DNA from: Acidobacteriota bacterium
GTDB taxonomy: Bacteria > Acidobacteriota > Terriglobia > Terriglobales > Acidobacteriaceae
Direction of reading: 5' to 3'
DNA length: 5,704 nucleotides
Assembly (NCBI GenBank): GCA_021810735.1
Contig: JAJZIF010000271.1
Span: 1 to 5,704, forward strand
Made by a program: the position numbers and the translations under genes. The notes under the pieces were generated by a model. The model saw only the letters and a program-made list of their open reading frames with translations, searched no databases and had not been told where the DNA came from. Below are positions 1-5,704 of the stretch, one piece after another (position 1 is the first letter of the stretch; every line of letters begins with the position of its first letter).

Positions 1-556
1 ACATAAGTCCCAAAGCGGATGGTTGAACACGATGAGCACATCCGGAAATGCATGCAACGCCGCAAGCAGTTCCGTTGCTCGCGGTATGGAAGGGTTTTGC
101 GTGTACTCGTCGAGCGCGGCAGCCAGATCCTGCGCGTGGGCAACCGGGAGGTTGTGAATGCCCAGATGAAACATGCTCCCGCAATACGGAACGCTCCACT
201 CCAATGAAAGCGGGATTTCCGCAGTCTCCGTGGCCAGGCGCAACAAGGAGGGAGCCTGGATCGAATCATGGTCGGTCAGCGACACCAGGCCGGCCAGATC
301 CAGTCCCCTCTCAATCTGATCTTTCTCGACATCGAACGCCAGCTTGGGGGTCAGCGGCGAGGTCCAATAGGCGCGGGAAAAATCGACGGGAACGACAGAT
401 TTTCGATACTGCCGATCCAGGACCCGTTGAATAATCGGCCATTTTTCCGTGAATGCCGGGATGAACTGGAGTTTCTCTTTCGAGTGCCGAGTATGGCTAT
501 GGAGGGATATCCCTGTTCTATATCCACGGACGCAGTTCGTACTTTTCCAAATACAT
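1..556 (-). CDS. PHP-domain metal-dependent phosphoesterase, C-terminally truncated by window edge, apparent N-terminal frameshift
   Basis: This is a partial gene running off the left edge. The minus strand is open without a stop from 672 to 1. Its translation shows the PHP signature: an HxH motif (GISLHSHT, about residues 15-22), LTDHDS further on (second metal motif), SLEWSVPY with a candidate metal-binding Glu, HLGIHNLP, and FNHPLWD near the edge. PHP proteins bind two or three metal ions and hydrolyse phosphoesters; the substrate here is unknown. The stop-free frame has no ATG before the HxH motif, only a TTG at 576 followed by residues that look non-coding. In the neighbouring frame an ATG at 556, preceded by TAAGG, reads MYLEKYELRPWI and then meets TAG at 520-518. 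Dropping one base in GGATATAG (about 518-525) joins this to YRTGISLHSH, which resembles the short leader I recall for this family. I therefore take 556 as the ancestral start. Family call is secure; the start and intactness are not. Confidence 0.85.
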
Positions 557-560
557 GAAA

Positions 561-566
561 CCTTAG
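561..566 (-). promoter_or_regulatory. Likely ribosome binding site of the PHP gene
   Basis: The minus strand reads CTAAGG and then TTTC before the ATG at 556. The TAAGG core matches the anti-Shine-Dalgarno, although the four-base spacing is short. It supports the ATG at 556 over the in-frame TTG at 576, whose best upstream match is GAGG at a spacing of 11 bases. Confidence 0.4.
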
Positions 567-598
567 TTGACGCCAATGGAGATAAAACCTCGCTAGCT

Positions 599-627
599 GT
601 TAGAAAATTACCATACCAAAAGAACAA
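599..627 (-). promoter_or_regulatory. Weak candidate promoter for the PHP gene
   Basis: On the minus strand TTGTTC (627-622) and TCTAAC (604-599) are separated by 17 bases. They match the sigma-70 -35 box at three of six and the -10 box at four of six positions. The site lies in the AT-richest part of the window and would give a leader of about 35 bases before the ATG at 556. The boxes are poor, so this is only a suggestion. Confidence 0.2.
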
Positions 628-1031
628 TCGGCAGCGTACTCGGCATGCATTGGTAAGGGAATAATTGCCCGTTCATTGGACTGATGCACGTGGAATACGT
701 CATTACGTCGCGCCGTTTCCAGGGTAAAAATCTTGTCCCGCTGCTCAATGTCTCAATTCTTAATATCTGAAGACTTGGCGACCGTTTACAGTTTACTCCG
801 AATCGCGGTAATTTTGAAACAGACCAAAACCGGCATTCGGATATGCGCAGGACCGCTGATACTTCACGCATGGGCTGCGCGTGCCATTTCGTCCGCGTTT
901 CGTGAGAATGTCAAGGGGGATGTGGCCGTAGCGGAAGCGTTGCAACGCGAACGATACTTGAAGACGGGGAAGGGCCGCGACTCGTGCAAGAACGTCTGAA
1001 ATAGACCCATCGTGATAACCTCAAAAAGGAT

Positions 1032-1108
1032 GCGCCCGTAGCTCAGCTGGATAGAGTGAACGCCTCCGAAGCGTTAGGTCACAAGTTCGAATCTTGTCGG
1101 GCGCACCA
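1032..1108 (+). tRNA. tRNA-Arg (anticodon CCG)
   Basis: A full cloverleaf folds from these 77 bases. The acceptor stem pairs GCGCCCG with CGGGCGC. The D stem pairs GCTC (1041-1044) with GAGT (1054-1057), with one G-U pair. The anticodon stem pairs AACGC (1059-1063) with GCGTT (1071-1075) around the loop CTCCGAA, which gives anticodon CCG at 1066-1068. The variable loop is AGGTC, and the T arm is ACAAG-TTCGAAT-CTTGT. The discriminator is A and the CCA end is encoded. It should read the arginine codon CGG. No other tRNA is adjacent. Confidence 0.96.
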
Positions 1109-1144
1109 CTACATTCACACGACGCTGGTCGCGAGTTCGCCACC

Positions 1145-1200
1145 GGGGCGAATTCTGCCGAGCGCACCAGCCATCCAACCGGTTAGGCAGTTTTCGCCCC
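1145..1200. repeat. Imperfect inverted repeat between tRNA-Arg and the aldo/keto reductase gene
   Basis: The 15 bases at 1145-1159 (GGGGCGAATTCTGCC) pair with 1186-1200 (GGCAGTTTTCGCCCC) at 13 of 15 positions, around a 26-base loop that contains the palindrome AACCGGTT (1177-1184). No T-run of terminator type follows; the sequence continues TCTAAC. It could be a leader hairpin of the downstream gene, a weak terminator for the tRNA transcript, or chance. It ends 16 bases before the Shine-Dalgarno sequence of the downstream gene. Confidence 0.45.
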
Positions 1201-1232
1201 TCTAACTTTCGTATCGAAGGAGATGTACGCGG

Positions 1233-2264
1233 ATGAGTTATGTGCCGGATGAAAAACGATATCAGCAGGCCGAGTTTCGGCGCTGTGGGCACTCCGGGAT
1301 CGTATTGCCGCCCATATCGCTGGGACTGTGGCAGAATTTCGGCGGCGCCGACGTCTTTGAAACCGGCCGTGCCGTCCTCCGTCGGGCATTCGATCGCGGG
1401 GTCACCCATTTCGATCTGGCCAACAACTATGGCCCGCCCTACGGCTCCGCCGAGGAAAACTTCGGACACATTCTGCGCAAGGATTTTCGTGACCATCGCA
1501 ATGAATTGATCATCTCCTCGAAGGCCGGCTGGGACATGTGGCCCGGACCCTACGGCGTGGGCGGGTCGCGCAAATATATGCTGGCCTCGCTCGACGAAAG
1601 CCTCGATCGCATGGGGCTTGAGTATGTTGACATTTACTACTCCCACAAGCCGGATATGAACGTGCCGCTGGAAGAAACCATGGGTGCGCTGGTCACAGCC
1701 GTGCGGCAGGGCAAAGCTTTATATGTCGGCATCTCCTCTTACGACGCCGACCGCACCCGCGAAGCGGCCAAAATTCTGAAAAGCGAAGGCGTTCCGCTGC
1801 TGATCCATCAGCCTTCCTATTCCATGCTGAATCGCTGGATTGAAAAAGAATTGCTGGGCACGCTTGCGGAACTCGGTGTCGGCTGCATTGCGTTTTCTCC
1901 ACTGGCCCAGGGGCTGCTGACCGGAAAATATCTCAATGGAGTGCCGGAAAATTCCCGCGCCAAGGCAGGAGAAACGCTGCTAAAGGAGTTCCTCAGCGAG
2001 CAGAATATCCAGCGCGTGCGCTCTTTGAATGAGCTGGCAAAAGGTCGCGGTCAGACGCTGGCGCAGATGGCCATCGCCTGGGTGCTGCGCGATCCGCGCG
2101 TTACCTCGGCGTTGATCGGCGCGCGCAACGTAGAGCAGCTCAACGATTCGCTCGATGCGGTCAAGAAACTTCAGTTCACTGACGCCGAGTTGAAGGAGAT
2201 CGACCGCTTCGCGCAAGAGAGCGGGATCGATCTGTGGAAGGATGCCCGCGAAGGACGCGAGTAG
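1233..2264 (+). CDS. gpr: Aldo/keto reductase of the YghZ type (L-glyceraldehyde 3-phosphate reductase)
   Basis: The predicted protein has 343 residues and matches, almost end to end by recall, E. coli YghZ/Gpr (AKR14, 346 residues). That enzyme is a cytosolic NADPH-dependent reductase of L-glyceraldehyde 3-phosphate and methylglyoxal. The aldo/keto reductase tetrad is visible: Asp61 and Tyr66 in FDLANNYGPP, Lys97 in SSKAGWDMWPGPYG, and His138 in YYSHKPD. Other family blocks are ALYVGISSY (162-170), LLIHQPSYSMLNRW (189-202), GCIAFSPLAQGLLTGKYLNG (217-236) and the cofactor-phosphate region LIGARNVEQL (294-303). AAGGAG at 1217-1222 lies ten bases before the ATG and fixes the start. The gene is downstream of tRNA-Arg and 146 bases upstream of bshC. 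Subfamily assignment is strong; the physiological substrate in this organism is inferred. Confidence 0.93.
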   Translation: MSYVPDEKRYQQAEFRRCGHSGIVLPPISLGLWQNFGGADVFETGRAVLRRAFDRGVTHFDLANNYGPPYGSAEENFGHILRKDFRDHRNELIISSKAGWDMWPGPYGVGGSRKYMLASLDESLDRMGLEYVDIYYSHKPDMNVPLEETMGALVTAVRQGKALYVGISSYDADRTREAAKILKSEGVPLLIHQPSYSMLNRWIEKELLGTLAELGVGCIAFSPLAQGLLTGKYLNGVPENSRAKAGETLLKEFLSEQNIQRVRSLNELAKGRGQTLAQMAIAWVLRDPRVTSALIGARNVEQLNDSLDAVKKLQFTDAELKEIDRFAQESGIDLWKDAREGRE

Positions 2265-2395
2265 CCGGCACAGATTCCGTATCGATTCCTCGCATCTCCA
2301 TCGCTCCTGCAAGCATCCACTGCATGAGACACTTGGCAGGTGCGCTGGAGCCCCAGGGTACCCGCCGCAACAGCCGCGCAATCGGCCCATCCATC

Positions 2396-2400
2396 AGGAG
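2396..2400 (+). promoter_or_regulatory. Ribosome binding site that decides the bshC start
   Basis: AGGAG lies ten bases before the TTG at 2411. The upstream in-frame ATGs at 2234 and 2324 lack a comparable site, and the residues they would add are proline- and arginine-rich with no family resemblance. Confidence 0.6.
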
Positions 2401-2410
2401 TGACGCGCAG

Positions 2411-4015
2411 TTGAACGCAGATTGCTATCCCGTTACGGCGCTGCCCCACGTCAGCGATCTCTATCGCGACTATGTGTCCGGCAATTGGGAGAAGCTGCGC
2501 GCGTTTTATTCCGATGCGGCTGCCGGGGGGGATCAGTGGATGCTCGATTCTCCCGCGATCGAGCCAGCCCATCGAGCGGCCATTGTCGAATTGCTGCGCC
2601 GGCAGAATCGCGGTTTTGGCGCGGACTCCGCGACAGAATCCAATCTCGATCGCCTCGCTCAAGGAGCTGCGGCCGTCGTCACCGGACAGCAGGTCGCGTT
2701 ATTCGGCGGCCCGCTGATGACGCTGATGAAGGCAGCGACCGCGATTCATCTAGCCGGGGAGGCGAGCCGTTCCGGTCATCCCCATGTGCCCATCTTTTGG
2801 CTGGCCAGTGAAGACCACGACTTCGACGAAGTGAACCAGGCGACAATCCTCTGCGGCAACGAAATCACCACGCTGCGCTTGCCGCAACCTTCCGCGTCGG
2901 GAAAACCGGTCGGCGATCTGCCGCTGGGCGATGCGATTCTGCCCTTGCTCGGCGAGCTGCGACGATGTCTGGGCGAGAATGTCACCACCGATTTGCTCTC
3001 TTCTCTTTACACTCCCGCCGCAACCTTCGCATCCGCTTTTGGCGGGCTTCTGACACGCATCTTCAGCCGATACGGTTTGATTGTGATCGACGCTTCGGCA
3101 CGGCCGTTCCATGCGCTCGGCGCTTCGATCTTGCGGGCCGCCATTGAACGAGCCGACGAGATCCATGCCGCGCTAATCGAACGCACCGCCGCATTGGAGC
3201 AGGCTGGATACCACGCCCAGGTGATGGTCGGCGAATCCTCCAGCCTGCTGTTCCTGGTGGACGAAACCACCGGCGCGCGCAATGCCCTGAAAAAAGTGGC
3301 GAACGACACATGGTCGGCGGGCCCGGCACAGTACACCACTGCTGACCTCATCCGAATCCTCGACACAGCACCTGAGCGCCTCAGCCCCAACGCCTTGCTG
3401 CGTCCAGTCGTTCAAGACACACTGCTTCCGACTTCTGCCTACATCGGCGGCCCGGCGGAGGTTGCCTACTTTGCCCAATCGCAGGTCGTCTACCAGCGCA
3501 TCCTTGGCCGCACCACTCCGGTCCTGCCACGGTACTCGGCCACGCTGATTGAACCAGCACTGGCGCGGCTGCTCGAACAGCATGGACTCGCGTTGCCCGA
3601 TGTGTTGACTACCGGAGACGCGCTCGCTCATCAACTGGGCGCGCGGGCGATGCCAGTGGAAGGCAAGCGCAAGATCTCGGCCGCCGGGAATGCGCTGCAC
3701 GATGAACTGGAAGCGGTCACGGCATGGATGCGCGCGCAGGATGAAGGGCTCGGCCATGCCGCCGACATCGCTGCGTCGAAGATGCTGTACCAGATGAATC
3801 GCCTGCGCCGGCTCTCCGCGAATTTCCAATTGCAGCGCGATCCAAGCCTGCGCCGCCACGCCGATGCGCTCTGTCGGAACCTTTTCCCCAACGGCAACTT
3901 GCAGGAGCGCGTCTTCGCCGGAGTTTCCTTTCTCGTCCACGATCCAGCGCTCATCGACTTGCTCGTCGAACAGGCACGCACGGGGAATTGCGGTCACCAC
4001 GCGCTGTATCTATAG
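2411..4015 (+). CDS. bshC: Putative cysteine ligase BshC (bacillithiol biosynthesis)
   Basis: From a TTG start the protein has 534 residues, close to the 539 of Bacillus subtilis BshC. BshC is thought to add cysteine to glucosaminyl-malate, the last step of bacillithiol synthesis in the cytosol. Visible family blocks are CYPVTALPHVSDLYRDY at the N-terminus (5-21), the Rossmann-like VTGQQVALFGGPLMTLMKA (90-108), VPIFWLASEDHDFDEVNQ (126-143), RPVVQDTLLPTSAYIGGPAE (331-350) with VAYFAQ after it, and RYSATLIEP (374-382). A charged helical stretch typical of the family's coiled coil follows (about 430-500). The frame is also open upstream to an ATG at 2234, which would overlap the preceding gene by 31 bases and give 593 residues. 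I prefer TTG because of AGGAG at 2396-2400 and because homology begins there. The bshA and bshB partners are not in the window. Bacillithiol production is inferred from this gene alone. Confidence 0.93.
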   Translation: MNADCYPVTALPHVSDLYRDYVSGNWEKLRAFYSDAAAGGDQWMLDSPAIEPAHRAAIVELLRRQNRGFGADSATESNLDRLAQGAAAVVTGQQVALFGGPLMTLMKAATAIHLAGEASRSGHPHVPIFWLASEDHDFDEVNQATILCGNEITTLRLPQPSASGKPVGDLPLGDAILPLLGELRRCLGENVTTDLLSSLYTPAATFASAFGGLLTRIFSRYGLIVIDASARPFHALGASILRAAIERADEIHAALIERTAALEQAGYHAQVMVGESSSLLFLVDETTGARNALKKVANDTWSAGPAQYTTADLIRILDTAPERLSPNALLRPVVQDTLLPTSAYIGGPAEVAYFAQSQVVYQRILGRTTPVLPRYSATLIEPALARLLEQHGLALPDVLTTGDALAHQLGARAMPVEGKRKISAAGNALHDELEAVTAWMRAQDEGLGHAADIAASKMLYQMNRLRRLSANFQLQRDPSLRRHADALCRNLFPNGNLQERVFAGVSFLVHDPALIDLLVEQARTGNCGHHALYL

Positions 4016-4104
4016 ACGGGCAGAGTCGCGAGGACGCGGCCGCTTGCCCAGGCGAAGTTGAACATTGCCGAGAAGATGTATCCTGATGCGGAGCTTGAAA
4101 TCGC

Positions 4105-4111
4105 AGAAGGG
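4105..4111 (+). promoter_or_regulatory. Ribosome binding site of the small CPDCG protein
   Basis: AGAAGGG lies nine bases before the ATG at 4121 and favours that start over in-frame TTG 4058, ATG 4076 and ATG 4112. Confidence 0.5.
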
Positions 4112-4120
4112 ATGCGCCCC

Positions 4121-4432
4121 ATGAGTGCGAAGAATTCCAGCATTTTTGACATCACCTGCCCCGATTGCGGCGCCATCGTAAAGGTGGATGCGAGTACCCA
4201 CGCCGTCATCGCGCACACGCCCGCCCCACGCAAGAAGACATTTGAAGATTTCGAAGCAGCCACGCGGGCACTGAAGGACCAGGAAGAACGAAAACAGATG
4301 CTGTTCCGCCAATCCGTGGAAGCGGAAAAGAACAAGGATGACGTGCTGGAAAAGAAATTCTCCGAAGCCCTGCGCCGCGCCAAGGAATCGCCGAGTGAAT
4401 CCCGCCCCTTGCGCGACTTCGACCTGGATTGA
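4121..4432 (+). CDS. Small hypothetical protein with a CPDCG half zinc knuckle and a charged helical tail
   Basis: The preferred ATG gives 103 residues, and the frame is open back to a TTG at 4058 (124 residues). Near the N-terminus FDITCPDCGAIVKVD has a CxxC pair and a beta-rich pattern, as in half of a zinc ribbon. No second cysteine pair follows, so zinc binding would need a dimer or a partner. A short linker (HTPAPRKK) leads to a highly charged, probably helical or coiled-coil region (FEDFEAATRALKDQEERKQM through EALRRAKE), and the tail ends RDFDLD. There is no signal peptide or membrane segment. I recall similar small uncharacterised proteins from Acidobacteriota, but cannot name a family. 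It follows bshC by 105 bases on the same strand and could be co-transcribed. The coding call is good; the function is unknown. Confidence 0.78.
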   Translation: MSAKNSSIFDITCPDCGAIVKVDASTHAVIAHTPAPRKKTFEDFEAATRALKDQEERKQMLFRQSVEAEKNKDDVLEKKFSEALRRAKESPSESRPLRDFDLD

Positions 4433-4450
4433 TCGGATGAGTGGCTATCG

Positions 4451-4519
4451 TCCTGAAGCGGAGCGAAGGATCCTGTAGTCTGCGGCCAAACGCCGGGTCC
4501 TTCGCCTGCGGCTCAGGAT
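4451..4519. repeat. Dispersed-type intergenic palindrome (GAAGGA...TCCTTC)
   Basis: The left arm (4451-4473, TCCTGAAGCGGAGCG then AAGGATCC) pairs imperfectly with the right arm (4496-4519, GGGTCCTTCGCCTGCGGCTC then AGGA), and GC-rich sequence fills the loop. This resembles the repeats with TCCTGAGCGNAGCGAAGGA arms found between genes in many bacteria. When translated by mistake these repeats yield peptides such as CHPE and VILSRR, and both appear here on the minus strand. It sits between convergent genes and could form a hairpin in transcripts from either side. Copy number in the genome cannot be seen from one window. Confidence 0.65.
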
Positions 4520-4527
4520 GACAAACT

Positions 4528-4561
4528 GTTCGCTGAGGACCCACACGGCGAATCGTTTTTT
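4528..4561 (+). terminator. Possible intrinsic terminator of the plus-strand genes
   Basis: GTTCGC (4528-4533) can pair with GCGAAT (4548-4553), with one G-U pair, around a 14-base loop. The sequence CG and six T bases (4556-4561) follow. The stem is short and the loop large, so this is weak by itself, but it lies in the convergent gap where a terminator is expected and directly after the palindromic repeat. Confidence 0.35.
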
Positions 4562-4572
4562 ATCCAGCGCTT

Positions 4573-5478
4573 TCAGTCCAGCGTATGCACGACAGCCTCC
4601 AGCGAGGCCTTCCAATCCGGCAACGTGCAATCGAAGACTCGCGCCAGTTTGCCGCAATCCAATTGAGAATTTTTTGGCCGCTCGGCCGGTGTTGGATATT
4701 CCGCGGAAGAGATGGGCGTCAGATGCGCCAACTTCCTCGCATGAGCGGACTGCGCCCGAAGCCGAATCGCTTCCGACGCGAAGCCATACCAACTGGTTCT
4801 GCCGCCCGCCGTGATGTGGTAGACGCCAGATTTGGCGGCGGCGAACCCGCTGTGCCGCCAACGCTCCGCAATGGACGCCGTGGCAAGCGCGATGTCGCGC
4901 GACCAGGTCGGCGCGCCAATCTGATCGTCGACGATCCGCAACTCCGGCCGCTCCATCGCCAGCCGCAAAATCGTCAGCAAGAAATTTTTTCCTTGCGCAC
5001 CGTACACCCAACTGGTCCGCAGCGCCAGATATGGAATCCCGGCAGACGCCAGCGCCTGCTCTCCGGCCAGCTTGGTTTTTCCATACACGCTCAACGGATG
5101 CGTCGCGTCGTCCTCGACATACGGCGTCGCCTTGGCGCCATCGAACACATAGTCCGTGGAGTAATGGATCATCGCCGCGCCAACCGTTTTCGCTTCCGCC
5201 GCCAGCGTAGCAACCGCGTCCGCGTTGACGCGCCATGCAAAATCCGGTTCACTCTCTGCTTTGTCGACCGCAGTATAGGCCGCGGCATTCACAATCAGAT
5301 GCGGTCGCAGATCCAGCACCACGCTGGCAATGGAATAGTCGGAAGCGAGGTCCAACTCCTCATGACCCGTGGCTGTGACTTCGCCCAAGCCGGCTAGTGC
5401 AGCAATCAGTTCCCGGCCAACCTGGCCATCGCGCCCGGTGAGCAGAATGCGCAGGCCACCCGCATGCTTCGCCTTCAT
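4573..5478 (-). CDS. rfbD: dTDP-4-dehydrorhamnose reductase RmlD
   Basis: The 301-residue protein is an extended short-chain reductase, of normal length for RmlD. It reduces dTDP-4-dehydro-L-rhamnose with NAD(P)H to dTDP-L-rhamnose, the donor for rhamnose in polysaccharides, in the cytosol. The nucleotide-binding loop GRDGQVG is at 15-21, NAAAYTAVDKAE at 64-75, STDYVFDG at 107-114, and the catalytic Tyr132 and Lys136 are in VYGKTK. RTSWVYG (154-160) and DDQIGAPTWSRDIA (184-197) are also family blocks. The start ATG overlaps the stop of rfbA (ATGA at 5478-5475), and GAGGCGGAGG lies just upstream inside rfbA, so translation is probably coupled. It converges with the small CPDCG gene. No rfbC follows it downstream. 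Identification is secure. Confidence 0.96.
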   Translation of the reverse strand: MKAKHAGGLRILLTGRDGQVGRELIAALAGLGEVTATGHEELDLASDYSIASVVLDLRPHLIVNAAAYTAVDKAESEPDFAWRVNADAVATLAAEAKTVGAAMIHYSTDYVFDGAKATPYVEDDATHPLSVYGKTKLAGEQALASAGIPYLALRTSWVYGAQGKNFLLTILRLAMERPELRIVDDQIGAPTWSRDIALATASIAERWRHSGFAAAKSGVYHITAGGRTSWYGFASEAIRLRAQSAHARKLAHLTPISSAEYPTPAERPKNSQLDCGKLARVFDCTLPDWKASLEAVVHTLD

Positions 5479-5704
5479 ACCTCCGCCTCGCGCAGAACCT
5501 GCAGCAGATAGTTTCCATAGCCGCTCTTGCCCAGCTTGGCAGCCAGTCGCTCCATCTGCGTCGCGTCAATGTAGCCCAGGTGATACGCGATTTCCTCCGG
5601 ACAGGCCACCTTCAATCCCTGGCGTTTTTCAATCGTCTGGATAAAGGTCGCCGCTTCAATCAAGGAATCCTGCGTGCCCGTGTCCAGCCACGCGAATCCG
5701 CGTC
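5475..5704 (-). CDS. rfbA: Glucose-1-phosphate thymidylyltransferase RmlA, C-terminal part
   Basis: Only the last 75 residues are in the window; the gene continues past the right edge. The visible part begins with RGFAWLDTGTQDSLIEAATF and continues through IEKRQGLKVACPEEIAYHLG and IDATQMERLAAKLGKSGYGNYL to the stop at 5477-5475. These are characteristic blocks of the C-terminal region of RmlA, which forms dTDP-glucose from dTTP and glucose 1-phosphate, the first step of dTDP-rhamnose synthesis. The protein ends at a normal place for the family. Its TGA overlaps the rfbD start codon by the sequence ATGA, so the two form an operon transcribed on the minus strand; further rfb genes may lie upstream, outside the window. 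Confidence 0.95.
   Translation of the reverse strand, partial: RGFAWLDTGTQDSLIEAATFIQTIEKRQGLKVACPEEIAYHLGYIDATQMERLAAKLGKSGYGNYLLQVLREAEV

Larger units (their letters stand above)
557..1031. other. Gene-poor gap between the PHP gene and tRNA-Arg
   Basis: I recognise no gene in this stretch. The part up to about 720 is richer in A and T than the rest of the window and probably holds the PHP promoter. A plus-strand ORF (TTG at 733 preceded by AGGG, or ATG at 748, ending at 999) could encode up to 88 residues. Its second half, ending in a charged stretch (ALQRERYLKTGKGRD), looks somewhat protein-like. Its codon use, however, lacks the strong G/C third-base preference of the certain genes, and I know no family for it. 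A GATAAC at 1014-1019 could be the -10 box of the tRNA promoter, but I see no matching -35 box. Confidence 0.5.

Noticed and set aside
48..434. Plus-strand ORF of 128 codons at the left end
   Set aside because: It is antisense to the PHP gene, whose minus-strand frame carries recognisable metal-binding motifs, and its own translation shows no family features.
504..513. Perfect palindrome GGGATATCCC near the PHP frameshift
   Set aside because: It lies within the codons for the conserved G-I-S before the HxH motif, and a ten-base palindrome is readily explained by chance.
567..595. TTGACG as a -35 box of a plus-strand promoter
   Set aside because: No acceptable -10 box lies 16 to 18 bases downstream, and no plus-strand gene follows closely.
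1074..1646. Minus-strand ORF of 190 codons ending in residues RPTRFELVT
   Set aside because: Its C-terminus is the tRNA-Arg T arm and anticodon arm read backwards, a common mis-annotation, and the rest lies antisense to the clearly real aldo/keto reductase gene.
3173..4000. Minus-strand ORF of 275 codons
   Set aside because: It is antisense to bshC, which has strong family motifs along its whole length.
4585..5397. Plus-strand ORF of 270 codons
   Set aside because: It is the antisense shadow of rfbD; the arginine-rich translation is typical of such shadows in GC-rich DNA.
1..5704. CRISPR array, insertion sequence, toxin-antitoxin or phage-defence genes
   Set aside because: I saw no regularly spaced direct repeats, transposase motifs, terminal inverted repeats or recognisable defence-gene motifs on either strand.

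Overview
The window is ordinary chromosomal DNA of high GC content, with one AT-richer stretch between about 480 and 720. The gene set (a BshC-type bacillithiol enzyme, an AraJ/PHP-like DNA-free housekeeping complement, a small acidobacterial-type CPDCG protein, and a dispersed GAAGGA/TCCTTC palindrome) is most like an Acidobacteriota (Terriglobia-type) genome. That placement comes from recalled family distribution and was not searched.

Layout. Positions 1-556 on the minus strand hold the N-terminal part of a PHP-domain metal-dependent phosphoesterase that runs off the left edge. Its natural-looking start appears to be out of frame by one base. Positions 557-1031 form a gene-poor gap with one unconvincing small ORF. 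A complete tRNA-Arg(CCG) with encoded CCA follows at 1032-1108, then a short spacer with an imperfect inverted repeat and a degenerate copy of the tRNA 3' end. Three plus-strand genes come next: an aldo/keto reductase of the YghZ/Gpr type (1233-2264), bshC (TTG start at 2411, to 4015), and a small protein of unknown function (4121-4432). A palindromic repeat and a possible terminator (4451-4561) separate these from two minus-strand genes, rfbD/rmlD (4573-5478) and the C-terminal end of rfbA/rmlA (5475-5704), which overlap by the sequence ATGA.

How the genes relate. rfbA and rfbD encode the first and last steps of dTDP-L-rhamnose synthesis and are translationally coupled. BshC makes the final step of bacillithiol synthesis. 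The adjacent Gpr-type reductase acts on reactive aldehydes such as methylglyoxal, so both genes could serve redox and electrophile defence, but a 146-base gap separates them and a shared operon is only a possibility. I found no convincing new biological system. The points most worth checking are the apparent frameshift at the start of the PHP gene, the structure just after the tRNA gene, and the small conserved-looking CPDCG protein.
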